Assembly (NCBI GenBank): GCA_002633005.1
Contig: NMRA01000056.1
Location: 565,165-629,164 of the forward strand
Length of the DNA: 64,000 nt
Reading direction: 5' to 3'
Source: Phoronis australis
Lineage: Eukaryota > Phoronida > Phoronidae
The notes beneath the pieces were generated by a model. It did not search any database, had not been told where the DNA came from, and saw only the letters and a list, made by a program, of their open reading frames with translations. Positions within the stretch are counted from its first letter, which is position 1. Each line of letters opens with the position of its first letter. The translations under genes were made by a program, and so were the position numbers. Below, piece by piece: positions 12,246 to 23,360 of the stretch.

Positions 12246-13048
12246 CTCTTAAAATTGAACTGGGTATAACCAAACTGGGACCACTAACATTACTCCAGTT
12301 GATCTTTGTTGCGTTTTTACAAAACCACATGTTGAGAGGAGAATTGAGTAATATATGGCTACTTGACTCCCAATAAACACAGAACAGAGTTAAGTCATCT
12401 TTGATCATAAACCTGATGCTATTTTCCTGACATACATCAAACCTTTTTACCAGCACCAACTTACCTACACAACTTTATGTAGAGTTGATGCTATTTTGAG
12501 AATGGCGTGGTGTCGCTGAACAGAAGCATTAGAATACAGTCACAGTGCAAGTATTATTGCTACATCATTAGGTCCCTTCGTCTAACTTCATTTGTTAAAA
12601 ACAACGCCGTGTGATAGGCCAGCCACTTGCGTGCAGACATCAGAGGAAAATCGGACATTCTCTATTTTAAAACCCACAAATCGTAATGACTTTCCAGCTC
12701 AATAAGTCTGGTCCCCCGTCTGTACACTCCAATTTGTCGTATGCAATACTCTGTTACCAAGTCACTTAAGACTAACTGAGAGCGCAGTCAGGGCTTTAGA
12801 TTAATCCAATAGCAAAAACCAATTGACCACATCCAAAAACCCACTCCAGCCTCAATTAGATAACACTCGTAGGTCCTTGTACATCTCATGGTAATTCCCC
12901 ACATATTTCAGGCAGAATTCTTAAAATAGTTCTTTTCCCATTTTTCAAATGCAGATTGCCTTTACTGCAAACTTAACAAAACACTGTTTTATGACACTCA
13001 TTACAAACCCTGCAAGAAATGGACTAACATATTAATGACCATATCCTT

Positions 13049-13237
13049 TGTGGAGAAATTTGACAGAATAGAATTTCCCTTGCTAGCCATATTGTCTGCT
13101 AAATAAGTTCAGAGTTATCATACTAATAAGTGAAATCGTAAAATGACAAAACATGAAGTTATCTCCCTCTAGAATTGAACTTTCCATCATAAAATGACCA
13201 ACCATGAAGTTATCTCCCTCTACAGCTGAACTTTCCA
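13049..13237. repeat. Dispersed repeat piece plus 51-bp tandem dimer
   Basis: Bases 13049-13115 (TTGTGGAGAAATTTGACA, then CATATTGT) match pieces of the SKP2 intron at about 26352-26402 and 32630-32678. Directly after it, 13140-13190 and 13191-13237 are two copies of a unit containing CATGAAGTTATCTCCCTCTA. The first part is therefore an interspersed repeat family. Confidence 0.5.
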
Positions 13238-13990
13238 AATTCATTATTTTGATCAATATTAACTGAAGCCCAAGCAATGATTTCCAATGATAACAAACTA
13301 ATATATGTTAATTAATAGAACTGTTGCACAACAAACACATAACAAGACCCATTAATTCTGGAAGCACCAAGAAGTCTGGATAATTGCTGTTTCCATAACA
13401 ACTGAGATATACCAAGTAAAATAAAACTTATCATGCAGACTATGATGCTGGTAAACAGATATCCAAACAATCCAGATAATCAAAGAATTTACTGTCAGAG
13501 CCAAAGAGCTCATATGTATAAAATCCAGTACTAGAGATCTATAAAATTACAAATAACTTAACTACAAAGAACAATCTGTGACAATGGACAGATTATCACA
13601 CAGGATCTGAATAATACTGCAGGCTACCAGAAACCCATATGATCAAAACACAGGCACTCAAACATTTATAAATCACACAAGAAGCCCAAAAGTCTACCTG
13701 ATTTGGACGCCCTTAAAATTTTATCCGTTTCCCTTGCCAGACCCTCACTGCTCTGACAAAGGTCTGCTGGTAAAATATATTACTTTCCAATTTTAACACT
13801 CCTTTTTTCAACAAACATGGCATATTTATAACTGAGAAATGTCCTTCAAATATTTCTGAGTCACGCATATATTTCACAGTCACTCACATGAGGGGAAACG
13901 AGTTTAATTTTAATTTACCTCCAATCTAGATGGGAGAAAACCATTTGTAAGAGTAACCAGTGCATCCAACTAGGTACAACTGACAATCTC

Positions 13991-14116
13991 CTTGGCCCAT
14001 CCCACTCCTGTCTTGGCCCATCCCACTCCTGTCTTGTCCCACCCCACTCCTGTCCTGGCCCAACCCACTCCTGTCCTGGCCCAACCCACTCCTGTCCTAG
14101 CCCAACCCACTCTCGT
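13991..14116. repeat. 21-bp minisatellite, six copies, in the HCCS 3'UTR
   Basis: The unit is close to CTTGGCCCATCCCACTCCTG plus T, with starts at 13991, 14012, 14033, 14054, 14075 and 14096, and a degenerate seventh unit after that. It begins within 30 bases after the HCCS stop. Because 21 is a multiple of three it stays open in one minus-strand frame (a seven-residue repeat containing QEW) that starts at an ATG overlapping the HCCS stop. Confidence 0.85.
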
Positions 14117-14144
14117 CCTGGCCTATCCCACAACCTGTCCTTCA

Positions 14145-14379
14145 TCATGACGTCTCCTCAGAGTTCTTCTGCTGTCTCTCAACCTTCCATCGCCACCATG
14201 CAACTTTCATGCGGTCCCAGACAGCAGAAAACGAGTCCAGCGCTGGGCGAACATCCAAGATGGCAAATTCATGAGTCTCGCTATTCACCTTGCCGCTGTC
14301 GTAATAGTCTATAACGTAACGCACATGTTTCCCGCATCGGTCGACAATCCAGTCGTGTCTGTCAAACGGCAGCTCATAC
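14145..14379 (-). CDS. HCCS: HCCS coding exon 6 and stop
   Basis: It starts after ATCCTAG and encodes [20 protein letters not shown], the [10 protein letters not shown] strand, [20 protein letters not shown] and [17 protein letters not shown]. The stop TGA at 14145-14147 overlaps an ATG (ATGA) that opens the minisatellite frame. Confidence 0.97.
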
Positions 14380-17300
14380 CTAGGATATAACTGCACAATA
14401 AAGCAAAGGCTTTCACCAAAGACTGACAAGTCTTAATCCTATCAGTCTTTAACTGTTACTAACCAACCAATAGCAGTGGAGTATCTAGGCCCACTTTGTG
14501 TTAATTGGCTAGCAAACTTAATATTGCATATAATTATCCACAGGACTGACACAGGTCAGGCCTGCTTGACTAATATGCCCTGCAAATATTCTCGATACGA
14601 ATTGTTACATTTAATGAACTTGGCACCACATACACCAAGTGCAGTTGTTGCCTTCTGAATGATGACCATTTTCAGCTGGAACTATAGGCACCAGAGTTCC
14701 AAATGAATTACCATTATGGTGGAACCATTGACCTTTAAACCTAACTACTGCTGCTGAGTGCTGACTGAGGTTAGTGCAGTCACAAGACGGCAGCTTTCAG
14801 GGAGTTGCAAGTAAACCGAACAAATTCTTTGACAGATCCATGTTATAACCAAAATAATCAACAAATTTCAGCGAAAGTATGCATTTCCGTATTAATATAA
14901 TAACAAATGTCTCAATTGCTAATTAAATATTCAATCTCACTTTGTTTAGTATGTGGGTAGCTTATTTGATTAATGTTTACAAAATTATGGTTTAGATTAA
15001 CTTATAAGACCCTTTCAAACTAACATCGACGCGTCAATGTTTTGGGGAGTAGCGGTCAGTATGAACAGTTAACTTCGGTCCTGGATTGAATAGGGCCAGT
15101 TAACTTCGCAGTAAACAGGTGGATTTAGCAGGGGAGCGTCAACGCTGAGGTGCAGTATGAACAGTCAGCTTTGGTCTCATCGAAGTTATCGCCAAGAGCC
15201 ACTGCTATAGCAAACAATTAAAAGGCAGTGTCACTGCTAATATTGTACTCAAATAATCACCTACCAAATTAGAAATAAGCACGTTATGTGCATGTTCTTA
15301 AATTGTCACATTAAAAAAATCTTAGCACGCACAGGATGCATCAGTGCTACCTTGTGATTACTTCGATGATGACAGTGTCACCTACCATTAACTACGATGC
15401 CATTAACTACCGAAGCTCGTATGAAAAGTTCAATTAACTTCGCAGTTTACATAGACGCTCGACTCATTCCGGAGTTAAGTAATTATGAAAGGGTCTATAG
15501 ACGAGCAGATGACATTCAACTGTTTGCTTCAGAACGCACGTTTGCATATCTGACCTGACTACATCAGTTAACTATAGTTCGTGAAGTGAAAACAGCTGAC
15601 ATAACAATGAAATGAACTGGATGAGTGGCACACACACACAATAAACCACACAAAAAATAGGGTAAAAGACAATATCCAACACCCCGCATTAAGTACATGC
15701 ATCACTAAGAATGACCCCTGTGAAGACTAATTGTTAACACTATTTTAACTGTTGTTTCTGACTTTGCTGTATCACCATTAATAGAGTTGAATTCGACTAC
15801 TAAGTCCAGGGCTTGGAATGACCAATGGCAAATAACGCAGAAACTTTTATGGCCCAAAACATGCGCGTAACCCAGCCTTGAAATAGTCGATGTTGTGAAC
15901 CCTCACGCCGACAAAAAAATCGTGAAAACTAAAAAAAAAACGTTACCACCGTCAGTAGCATGCGTCTGCGTCTTTTTAGCTCGTCCGTCCACGGCAACGC
16001 AGCGTAAGAAAGGAATTTGCCGCGGAAATTTTATATCAAAGCCGATTTTTTTACGCGGAAATATAATACAATGCGCGAACAGAACATTTCAAAAAAGCGG
16101 AAATCCGCATTTCCGCGGAAAATTCCAAGCCTTGTAAGTCCTTATCAGGCTCAAGTTTGAGTGTGACCAAAAATAACAACGATTAAAATGTTAAAATGAG
16201 CAGACAATGCGTCGTCACCTACCCCATCCAAGAGCGTACTCTTGCTCGAGGGCTGTACTCTTTGGCCTTTCCACCAAACTTCACCAACTTGGGCTGGTCA
16301 CATTCACTGTCAATAGAAAGCACGTTAAGGTTATGCAGAACCCTAGGCAACGTCCAAATTTGGCTAGCTCCGCAACATCATATCTTACAAATGGATGATT
16401 GGTTTATCACAAAACTTTCAGATACTGCGCTTTATGCAAACGCCGATAGGAACTGACTTTAAATTGTTCGACTTCAGCATAAGGGGCTATCAAAAAATAT
16501 GACTTTCATGATTACATGAAAAAACTTTTAAAGATGCATAAAATAAAAACAAAACAATATTTCAGAAAATCGTAACAGCATTTTTGAGATTTCACCTTGA
16601 ACATTTACATCAAATAAAATTTGATCACGTTATCGATACTGCTGTTTTGTTATCCATGTAGCTTTCTTTTTAATTTGCTGAACACTATTTCGTGACCCAA
16701 TTAAAAACATACTAGTAAAAAGTCAAGATTCTAATTTAAGACTTCCTGCTTTCAGAAAATACATACTTTTATTGGGCAACACTCTCGTATAACGTGGCCA
16801 TATTTTGAGAACCAGTTTCATGCCAGTTATTCAGTGGAGAAAACTGGTTCTCAAAATTTGGGCATCTTATATCACCATTACCTTTTTATCAAGTTAAAAT
16901 CTATAGTTCTGTAGATAAGTGGCTTAATACGCATTCTCGTCAATAAGGCCCCACATAATCTCAACTGTACACAAGCATGCATGTTAACAAATAGTAATGT
17001 CAGCAAGAGACTGCATATTAAGTGAAAGATGAACTATGTTCAACACTTCACATTCCAGTTTTTCAGGGAGCGACAATGCAATGCTAACGACATGCGTCAG
17101 TAAATTTTGTCATCAAAAAGAAAGTCTAGCAACAGTCCGTGTGTGGTTTCTTCCTGTTGCTTCTGAGTACTTCTAGAATTTACAGACAAATGCTAGACTC
17201 GACTACGAGAAGCCTTTAATTTAGCATACATCTATCCACAGTTTAGACACAAGTCAGTCACGACTGCTTGACTGGTATGCCGGGCACCGAAGCCACGTCT

Positions 17301-20300
17301 GTTTTTGTGCTTTTTTACTATCACCATGACAGACATCATTTAATTTCTGAATATTCGAAACTTGAATACAGCGAGTCTCGTGACATCATAATAAACTAGT
17401 ATCTGTAGCCCCAAGTCGTCAATACGACGTTTACGTCACCATTTATTTGACTATACACCAACAACTGTTTGATCGATGAAAATGTGCTTCTTAGTGCAGA
17501 ATTTAGAAAGTCTGCGAAATATCACGCAGACAGGTCCCCTTTTCCTCTTAACATGCTCATGTCAATCTGCAGAGTCCCACTTTACCCAACACTCTATTGA
17601 TATACTTTTATACATCTAACTATACCAGCTCTCTGTAACAACAATTCACCCTTTGCACATAGTACGAATATGCGCCGAAAGGTCGAGCTACTAAACATTT
17701 CTGAGTGGAGACGAACAAGAAAAGAGTGTTATCACCTGATCCAGGCAGCTACTCAAATTTTTGGATCAGCATCGCTAGTCATTGCAAAACAGCAAAAATG
17801 CATGAGCTCTAGACTGACGAATGCCAAATAATTTTTCAATAAAACAGGTATTAGCCAGGCAGTAACATATCACTGGATGAAAACTGTCTGACCGACCAAC
17901 ACGTTGCATTGTAAATAATATAGAGAAAATCATACAGAAAGATTCGATATTTTCGATGTGGTTGCTTGACCACAATTTCTCTACAGCGTCACTAAACCCC
18001 CCATAAGGAGCCTCGCGTAAAAACCACTCACTATGCGTGGAGTGCCTCCCACTTGAGAACCTCCTGCCATGCCAGCTCATTGTTGACGTTATGTATCTTG
18101 ATGATGTGGTCCATGTCGACTGGCGACAGGTCATCATCCTTCCACTTCCATCCTGCCGAAAAAACAGCAATGTAACTAAGCTATATTAACAAGCCGCTGC
18201 GGAATAATTATTGAGTTTGTCCAGTCTTTGCCTGTTGAATGTAGCAACCACAGGTGACTACAGGAGCTCTCTAATTATGACTATTGAGGAATTAGCAATT
18301 TTATGCAGAACTGAGCTTGGTTCGGCTGGAACGCAAAGTCTGACCCTAACCAAAATTCAAGCTTCTGACTTGCCAATGCAGCAATTTTGCCTTAACTGCA
18401 TGCTCTTTCACTTTTCCTCAAGTTAATAAGCATCTGCGTTCATAAACTGATCAACACATACCTTTCCTGAGCATGGCGTTCCAGAACATTTGTGGAGAAG
18501 GGTAGACCCAGTTCTCATTGGTACCCGCCTTGGGGATGTTGGACACCACGCGGTCAGTGGGTAGGGCAAACGGCTGGTCAGGTGCCGGAAGCTGGTTTGG
18601 AGGGGGCATCTACAGGGTGGACAGAAACAGAGGATATATAACTTTACTACGCGATTCCACACGACAAGAATTGACACTTATCATCCGAAAAATATTGACG
18701 GCTCTTCAATATCAAATGAACTGATAGTAGTCAAAGATCAGTCTTCTATTAATTCACTGATTATCTAATGCATAAACTTGACCAATGAAGATGTAACAAG
18801 ACTCAAGTATCCATATTTTGCACATTGATTAATAATAATAATACGCCATCAGCACAGTTGGCTACATTCACTGGTGACACAGATGACATGAACAGTTAAT
18901 TATATGAACAGTTAATTATGTTGCTTTGAAATTCTTTTTCCCCTCAACTAGTGTGTTGGATACCGAGAGGCACATTATCAAAGCACTCCATCTGGCACAC
19001 ACTTTCCACAGGATAGGCATATATTGCCATGACTGCTTGACTGGTGTGCACTATAAGGCTCTCAATGACTGACAGGCTTTAAGTGACTAAATATGGCTGG
19101 TGAGGTCTAAGGTCACAGCACTGAATTCATCAAACTTGAATTAAAAGCCTTCTTAGTAAGAATAACTGAGCTAAAATTAGACGCTCTTATTCAAGTCTGG
19201 CCATAATGTTCAAGCTTGGCCACCATTATTCAAGCTTTTCAGACTTATCTTCTTCAAGGTTCCACGCTGAGTTTGCAAAACCTCGTTAGCAATGTGGCAG
19301 ACGACCTTATTTGAATGTATCCTGCACAAGTTACGCAGTCACGCACGAACAGAACATAAGAAACTTTCATTTCGACCACCAAGAAAACAAGTTTTACTAG
19401 GTGACGGAATTTGCTACCGGTGTTTTGTGATTCATAGAAAACAAAATTGTGGATATTTCGCCAATTCAGCGGATCAGCAACACTAGAATCTCAATTGCTG
19501 GTGTAATTCGAAGTATTTTCCTCATTCAAACTTGACGACGACACACTCTGACCAGTCAAAGAAATGAAAAGATAAATTCTAGACATGGAAACATTGCACC
19601 TATTATGTTCATCCTATCAAACAGATCAGTCAGCATTTAAGCAGCATTTTAGCATTAAGGTACCATATTAAGAGGATCAACATCACTGTTTTCAGCCGTC
19701 ATTGGACATTCACTGCGATACTCTATACGTTGTCCATGATCAACTGGGCATTCTGAAAAACAGAAAATAAAGTTGACCATAAAATCACAAAGCTTCTAAA
19801 AGATTTTTTTTACTTTATACCCAAGGAATAATCATCTGAGTCATCTTGCTCAGTGGTACGTTTTATTTTGATAAAGAAAGTCAGGGAAACACTTACATTA
19901 GCCGAGACATGGCGAATACAGAAGTAAACCAAGGAGTGGTAGGACTATCACCTTTTTCAATGCCAAGTTTTTAGAAATGCATTGCACAGTGCTGAATAGA
20001 TTTTGAGGACACGTGAAGCAAATGGTGTAATCATGAAAAACACTCTAAAATTGGTATTTGCAGGTGGATTGTTGCCAATAAACTGTAGTCGTCTCCCTAG
20101 AAATTTACGATTAACTAGGTCAAGGATGGGAAAGTACTCAACTTGCCAATTCGTGCATTTAGCAGAGTCACACGCTGAAAGGCACACCTGGCAGTGAAAG
20201 AGTAACGGAATACAAACATGTCATTTCTAAATGTTCACGCGGACGCTAGCTCACATTTGAGTATGGAACACACCACCCCACTAAAGTAGTGCCACGTAAC

Positions 20301-20471
20301 ACTCGTGACAGACAGGCGTCGGAACTTGGAATGCTGCTCACCCCGCACTTTCTTCACGCTCTCCGGCTTCTGATGCATGGGGCATTCAGGTGGCGGAATG
20401 TTCTCCTTATCACCAACAGGCGGGGCTAACTTAAATGCAGCCGCAGCCTCGGACGACGATGTGGCACCCAT
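14145..20471 (-). CDS. HCCS: Holocytochrome c-type synthase (cytochrome c haem lyase)
   Basis: Six coding exons (20342-20471, 19664-19752, 18462-18609, 18032-18152, 16223-16306, 14145-14379) join in frame to 268 codons plus stop, the same length as the human protein. The enzyme sits in the mitochondrial intermembrane space and forms the thioether bonds between haem and cytochrome c. The N-terminus carries three Cys-Pro haem-binding motifs (CPMH, CPVD, CPMT). The core has [44 protein letters not shown] with the His equivalent to the catalytic haem-ligand His154 of human HCCS (residue 143 here), [38 protein letters not shown] and LDVRPALDS. The C-terminus is about ten residues longer than human after VAWWRW, with QQKNSEETS. 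The gene is convergent with PTB and divergent from SKP2. Assignment is essentially certain. Confidence 0.98.
15007..15496. mobile_element. MITE with AGACCCTTTCA termini
   Basis: AGACCCTTTCA at 15007-15017 and its exact complement TGAAAGGGTCT at 15486-15496 bound a 490-bp unit without an ORF. Internally GTATGAACAGT followed by AACTTCG-like words recurs several times. It lies in the last HCCS intron. Confidence 0.6.
15807..16134. mobile_element. MITE, CAGGGCTTGGAAT family, copy 1 (hAT-like ends)
   Basis: It begins CAGGGCTTGGAAT and ends ATTCCAAGCCTTG. Both ends are flanked directly by TAAGTC (15801-15806 and 16135-16140), a target-site duplication. The interior includes several GCGGAAAT words. 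A second copy lies at 41467-41721. The CA..TG ends resemble hAT elements, but hAT duplications are normally 8 bp and only 6 bp are seen here. Confidence 0.7.
16223..16306 (-). CDS. HCCS: HCCS coding exon 5
   Basis: It encodes [20 protein letters not shown], then ARVRSWMG. The acceptor is TTGACAG and the donor GTAGGT. The intron to exon 4 is 1.7 kb and carries a hairpin MITE at 16771-16880. The intron to exon 6 is 1.8 kb and carries two MITEs. Confidence 0.95.
16771..16880. mobile_element. Hairpin MITE, GAGAACCAGTTT family
   Basis: TTTTGAGAACCAGTTT and AAACTGGTTCTCAAAA form the arms of a hairpin in the HCCS intron 4. Related copies lie in the SKP2 intron at 27073-27184 and 33357-33467. Confidence 0.55.
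18032..18152 (-). CDS. HCCS: HCCS coding exon 4
   Basis: It encodes [20 protein letters not shown], then [20 protein letters not shown]. It contains the His expected to ligand haem. The donor GTGAGT splits a Tyr codon that is completed by exon 5. Confidence 0.96.
18462..18609 (-). CDS. HCCS: HCCS coding exon 3
   Basis: It encodes [20 protein letters not shown] through [18 protein letters not shown], among the most conserved HCCS stretches. The acceptor is CCTGTAG and the donor GTATGT. Confidence 0.96.
19664..19752 (-). CDS. HCCS: HCCS coding exon 2
   Basis: It follows TTTTTCAG and encodes [20 protein letters not shown] up to DPLNM, with two more Cys-Pro motifs. The donor is GTACCT. The phases (1 in, 0 out) join exon 1 to MPPPNQ of exon 3. 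Confidence 0.92.
20342..20471 (-). CDS. HCCS: HCCS coding exon 1
   Basis: ATG at 20469-20471. It encodes [20 protein letters not shown], then a CPMH haem-regulatory motif. The donor is taken as G|GTGAGC at 20341, which gives phase 1 and fits exon 2. Just upstream of the ATG the minus strand reads TTTTTGTTTCAG, so a separate 5'UTR exon is likely further up. Confidence 0.92.
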
Positions 20472-20710
20472 TCTACTTCACCATTTAGTCTGAAACAAAA
20501 ATTTTATATTTTAGACATCATGACTTATGTATATTTTGTTAAGAAACATTGGGAGAGACTTGCAGGTGATTCAGTTAAGCACAGTCGAATGTTCCTTGTT
20601 TATAATGAATATAACATACAAACTTCCAACTTCCAAGGCCTCCTCAGCTTCTGATCATTCTCAATACACTATATTCTAAACATATATAATATATATATGT
20701 ACTACAGGGT

Positions 20711-22580
20711 ATGACACTCGGGACAAGGAATTCCACGGGAGTTTCACCTCAGCCATCCATATCAAACACAAAACTCGATAAATTTACACAAAACAGGGGT
20801 TCAGCAAACCATGAGCAACTGTTCTTTCTTCTGCAGACCTGTGTACCACCAAAACTGCATTGGAGTACTCTGAACACCAGATTTACAGATTTTTCAGTAA
20901 ATTTGCAGATTTTCGCGTACAGATCAAATTTACCCTAAAATATAGGGGGGTTATAAATTTTTCGCAGTGGACCTTTCACTAAGTACAAAAAAGAAAGAAA
21001 AACACCGGACAACGGGTTTGCTCAGCATTCAGAGGTTTCGCTAAATTCTTGCCTCTTTAGTGACTTTTGTCCGTTTTCTCGGACTTTTAGTTTCTCTCAG
21101 GACCTTTTTGCCCACTTTGCCAAATGGGGAACTCATTCAAGCCCCCCCCCAGTATGCGCATGGGTACTTTTCCTACTTACTTGCCTCTGAAACACTTTCT
21201 AAAGTACACGTGGTGAATTGATCACCAATTTTCAGGATAATTTAAGTTGTTTAGTTGAGCGACAACGCGCTTAGTGAAAAGATCCTGTTAATCAATAGAA
21301 AATGTACTTACTGACTTTAGGTATGTTAGTACATGCCTAATGTACACCTCATTACCCAACACAAAAACATATGTGCAAAAATGTGTTGATGAATCTGCAC
21401 TGGACTGTTTTGTACCAGATATTTTTTTAACAATTCACAAAAGTTTTAAATAATTATTCATTGCAAGTGTTTGTGAACACGTACCACTGTACTGCATGCG
21501 AAACACCTCGAGGCTCGACTGTGGCTCGAGTATTATCGTCAGCTCAATATGCTACGAAGTCAGTGCAGTCACCATGTCCGCAAAAAAAACATGCTATACA
21601 ACATGCAGAAAAAATTCCATGGTCCCTTGAATAAGACATTGTAATTCTTTAGAATAACGTGGCAAAAACAGATGTTCCCTTCTTTCAGAAGTTGCTTTCT
21701 TCACAACACGGAATATGCGACCACATGCTTTGCCATTTTGTCAACAATACGTATTTAGCCGTAAATAGCCGGAATTAAATGAAGTAAAAATCCACAAATC
21801 ACAGAAGTCATTGCTTATAGGTTAGGCCTGTGACACACATAGCAACAGAAGAGGCCTCGCGATTTGCCGATTATCAGGCTATTACGAGAATGAAACGAAG
21901 CAAGTTTTCTGAGTTTGTAGCTCAACTTTTTAGCTTGAATAATGATTTTACAATATTTTTCAATTTCTAACTTTAAAATCTTCTTCCTCGTCCATTTCGA
22001 CTACTTAAGGAACAAGCGAATTAATAATCTCTTTTGAATTTCCAAATTTACGTATTTTTGCCAGGCCGTGCGTACTGGAGGCTCGATTTCCGTACGAATC
22101 TGTTTTTTTTGTGTATGGTACACAGGTCTGCTTCTGATAGCATTTACACAGTGTCCTGCTCCAGCGAGTTCGAAACAAATTCGTGTCAAAGCACAAAGTT
22201 TTTCCCAAAAAGCCAATGCGTACTATCAATGTGTCCCACATGAGTCAGTACGGAATTATCCGAGGAGTTCCGGATGGACGGCCGGTTCATCATGGAAGGT
22301 TATGAAATGGTCTGGCTACTCGACGGTCTGTGGCGAATCGGTTTCTTCCATGGGACACACTGGCTGTATGCAAGGGCTTTTAGGGAAGATTGTTGAGCTT
22401 AAGCCTTTGACCGTGATTTTCTTGCGAACTCGCTGGAGCAGGACACCGTAAATGCTAAGAAAGAACAATTGCTCATGGTTTGCTGAACCAGTTTTGTGTA
22501 AATTTATTGAGTTTCGTGTTTGATATGGACAGCTGAAGTGAAGTACCCGTGGAATTCCTAGCCCTAGGCCCGAGTATCAC
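20711..22580. mobile_element. Inverted-repeat element of 1.9 kb
   Basis: About 120 bp at 20711-20830 recurs in reverse complement at 22456-22580. Shared words include GGAATTCCACGGG, CCATATCAAACAC, AATTTACACAAAAC and TCAGCAAACCATGAGCAA. The arms face inward as in a foldback transposon. No transposase is visible between them, so it is non-autonomous or composite. Confidence 0.6.
22139..22454. mobile_element. Nested inverted repeat next to the right arm of the 1.9 kb element
   Basis: GTGTCCTGCTCCAGCGAGTT with two more bases (22151-22172) is repeated exactly in reverse complement at 22425-22446. The match extends imperfectly outward through AGCATTTAC. The spacer is about 250 bp. Confidence 0.6.
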
Positions 22581-23036
22581 ACCTTTATTGGAGACAACCA
22601 GAAGTTGAGGAGGCGTCTGGGTATGAGACTGGTATTTTCCCTCGAATTGCCATTTCGTCTGAATTGGCGACATTGCATCATACTTGCCACTTTTATCATG
22701 GGTACTGGTTCGATTACTACAATACTTTCCTAAAATATATCGTAGGTCATTAACACAGTCGCTAGGTGCCACCACTGGCACTGCAAATTGCGTAAGCCGT
22801 GAACTTGTCGATGCGATGGGTTGTTTACCCACGGCCAGGCTGGAGGCTTGTCTTGCTGAAGGAGTAAATCGATTCACATTTATTCCTGAATATGCCAGGA
22901 GCTTGGTAACAGCAAAAAAAACAAATGGAGACGTAAGAAAGAACCAGATTACCATAAAATTCCGGGTTCCCAAATTCGTCTTCACATTTCTCCATGCGAC
23001 TTCCGGACAATTCTTAAACGCATGCGTGGGAGTCAC
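22473..23036 (-). CDS. Uncharacterised ORF, 187 codons, one predicted membrane segment
   Basis: This is the longest gap-free open frame of the window. It starts ATG at 23036. Near residues 28-47 it has a hydrophobic run (MVIWFFLTSPFVFFAVTKLL) preceded by a polar N-terminus with Lys and Arg, as in a type II signal anchor. The remainder is polar, with Cys near the middle. The last 25 or so residues are read from the right arm of the inverted-repeat element, so the C-terminus is transposon-derived. I recognise no family. It could be a chance frame, a fossil ORF of the element or a small membrane protein. Confidence 0.22.
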   Translation of the reverse strand: MTPTHAFKNCPEVAWRNVKTNLGTRNFMVIWFFLTSPFVFFAVTKLLAYSGINVNRFTPSARQASSLAVGKQPIASTSSRLTQFAVPVVAPSDCVNDLRYILGKYCSNRTSTHDKSGKYDAMSPIQTKWQFEGKYQSHTQTPPQLLVVSNKGVILGPRARNSTGTSLQLSISNTKLNKFTQNWFSKP

Positions 23037-23235
23037 AAATTACAAAGAATGAAAAAGAAAAATATTTGCATACATGCAAATAATTTCAAAATATTAACTT
23101 TAAATTATTGTAAATAATATTTTTCTTACTAATAATACACAAAAATACACAAATTTAGACGCAGTTATGGGAAATTACAAATACTTGCAAAAGATTTTAC
23201 AGACCCAGCCTTATTCTTATTTACCACAATAATTG

Positions 23236-23280
23236 ATGATCTTGATTGGTCAAAATCGTTCATACGAATCGGCGGTAAAA
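23236..23280 (+). promoter_or_regulatory. Proximal SKP2 promoter or alternative N-terminus
   Basis: An in-frame upstream ATG at 23236 would add 15 residues to SKP2, with a stop (TAA at 23230) just before it. The stretch also contains the inverted CCAAT box. I favour the ATG at 23281, which has AAA before it. Confidence 0.35.
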
Positions 23281-23360
23281 ATGAAGGCAACAAAGCGGAG
23301 AGCGAAGAAAACTTTTCCCACAAATTCGGAACAACATGCAAAACCTGAGAATCCTAAACA
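23281..23360 (+). CDS. SKP2: SKP2 coding exon 1
   Basis: It encodes MKATKRRAKKTFPTNSEQHA and KPENPK, then splits a Gln codon at the donor GTGAGT. This lysine- and arginine-rich N-terminus looks like a nuclear localisation signal. It is assigned because phase 2 joins exactly to exon 2. Confidence 0.75.

Larger units (their letters stand above)
9081..13990. other. Spacer between the convergent PTB and HCCS genes
   Basis: About 4.9 kb with no supported gene. It holds an inverted-repeat element at 10690-11291, a GGCGGATTTAG transposon end near 11646, a single undetermined base at 11731, and a two-copy 51-bp tandem repeat at 13140-13237. The left part is probably intergenic. The right part may be the HCCS 3'UTR. 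Confidence 0.6.
16881..20341 (-). other. HCCS introns 1-4, remaining sequence
   Basis: Apart from exons 2, 3 and 4 this stretch is intronic. I see no further gene, RNA gene or clear repeat in it. Confidence 0.6.
20472..23280. promoter_or_regulatory. Divergent spacer between HCCS and SKP2
   Basis: The two start codons face away from each other 2.8 kb apart, so this stretch must hold both promoters, the HCCS 5'UTR intron, or a shared bidirectional promoter. An inverted CCAAT box (GATTGGTC, 23244-23251) lies about 30 bases before the SKP2 ATG. Much of the middle is an inverted-repeat element (20711-22580). Promoter positions are inference. Confidence 0.45.
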
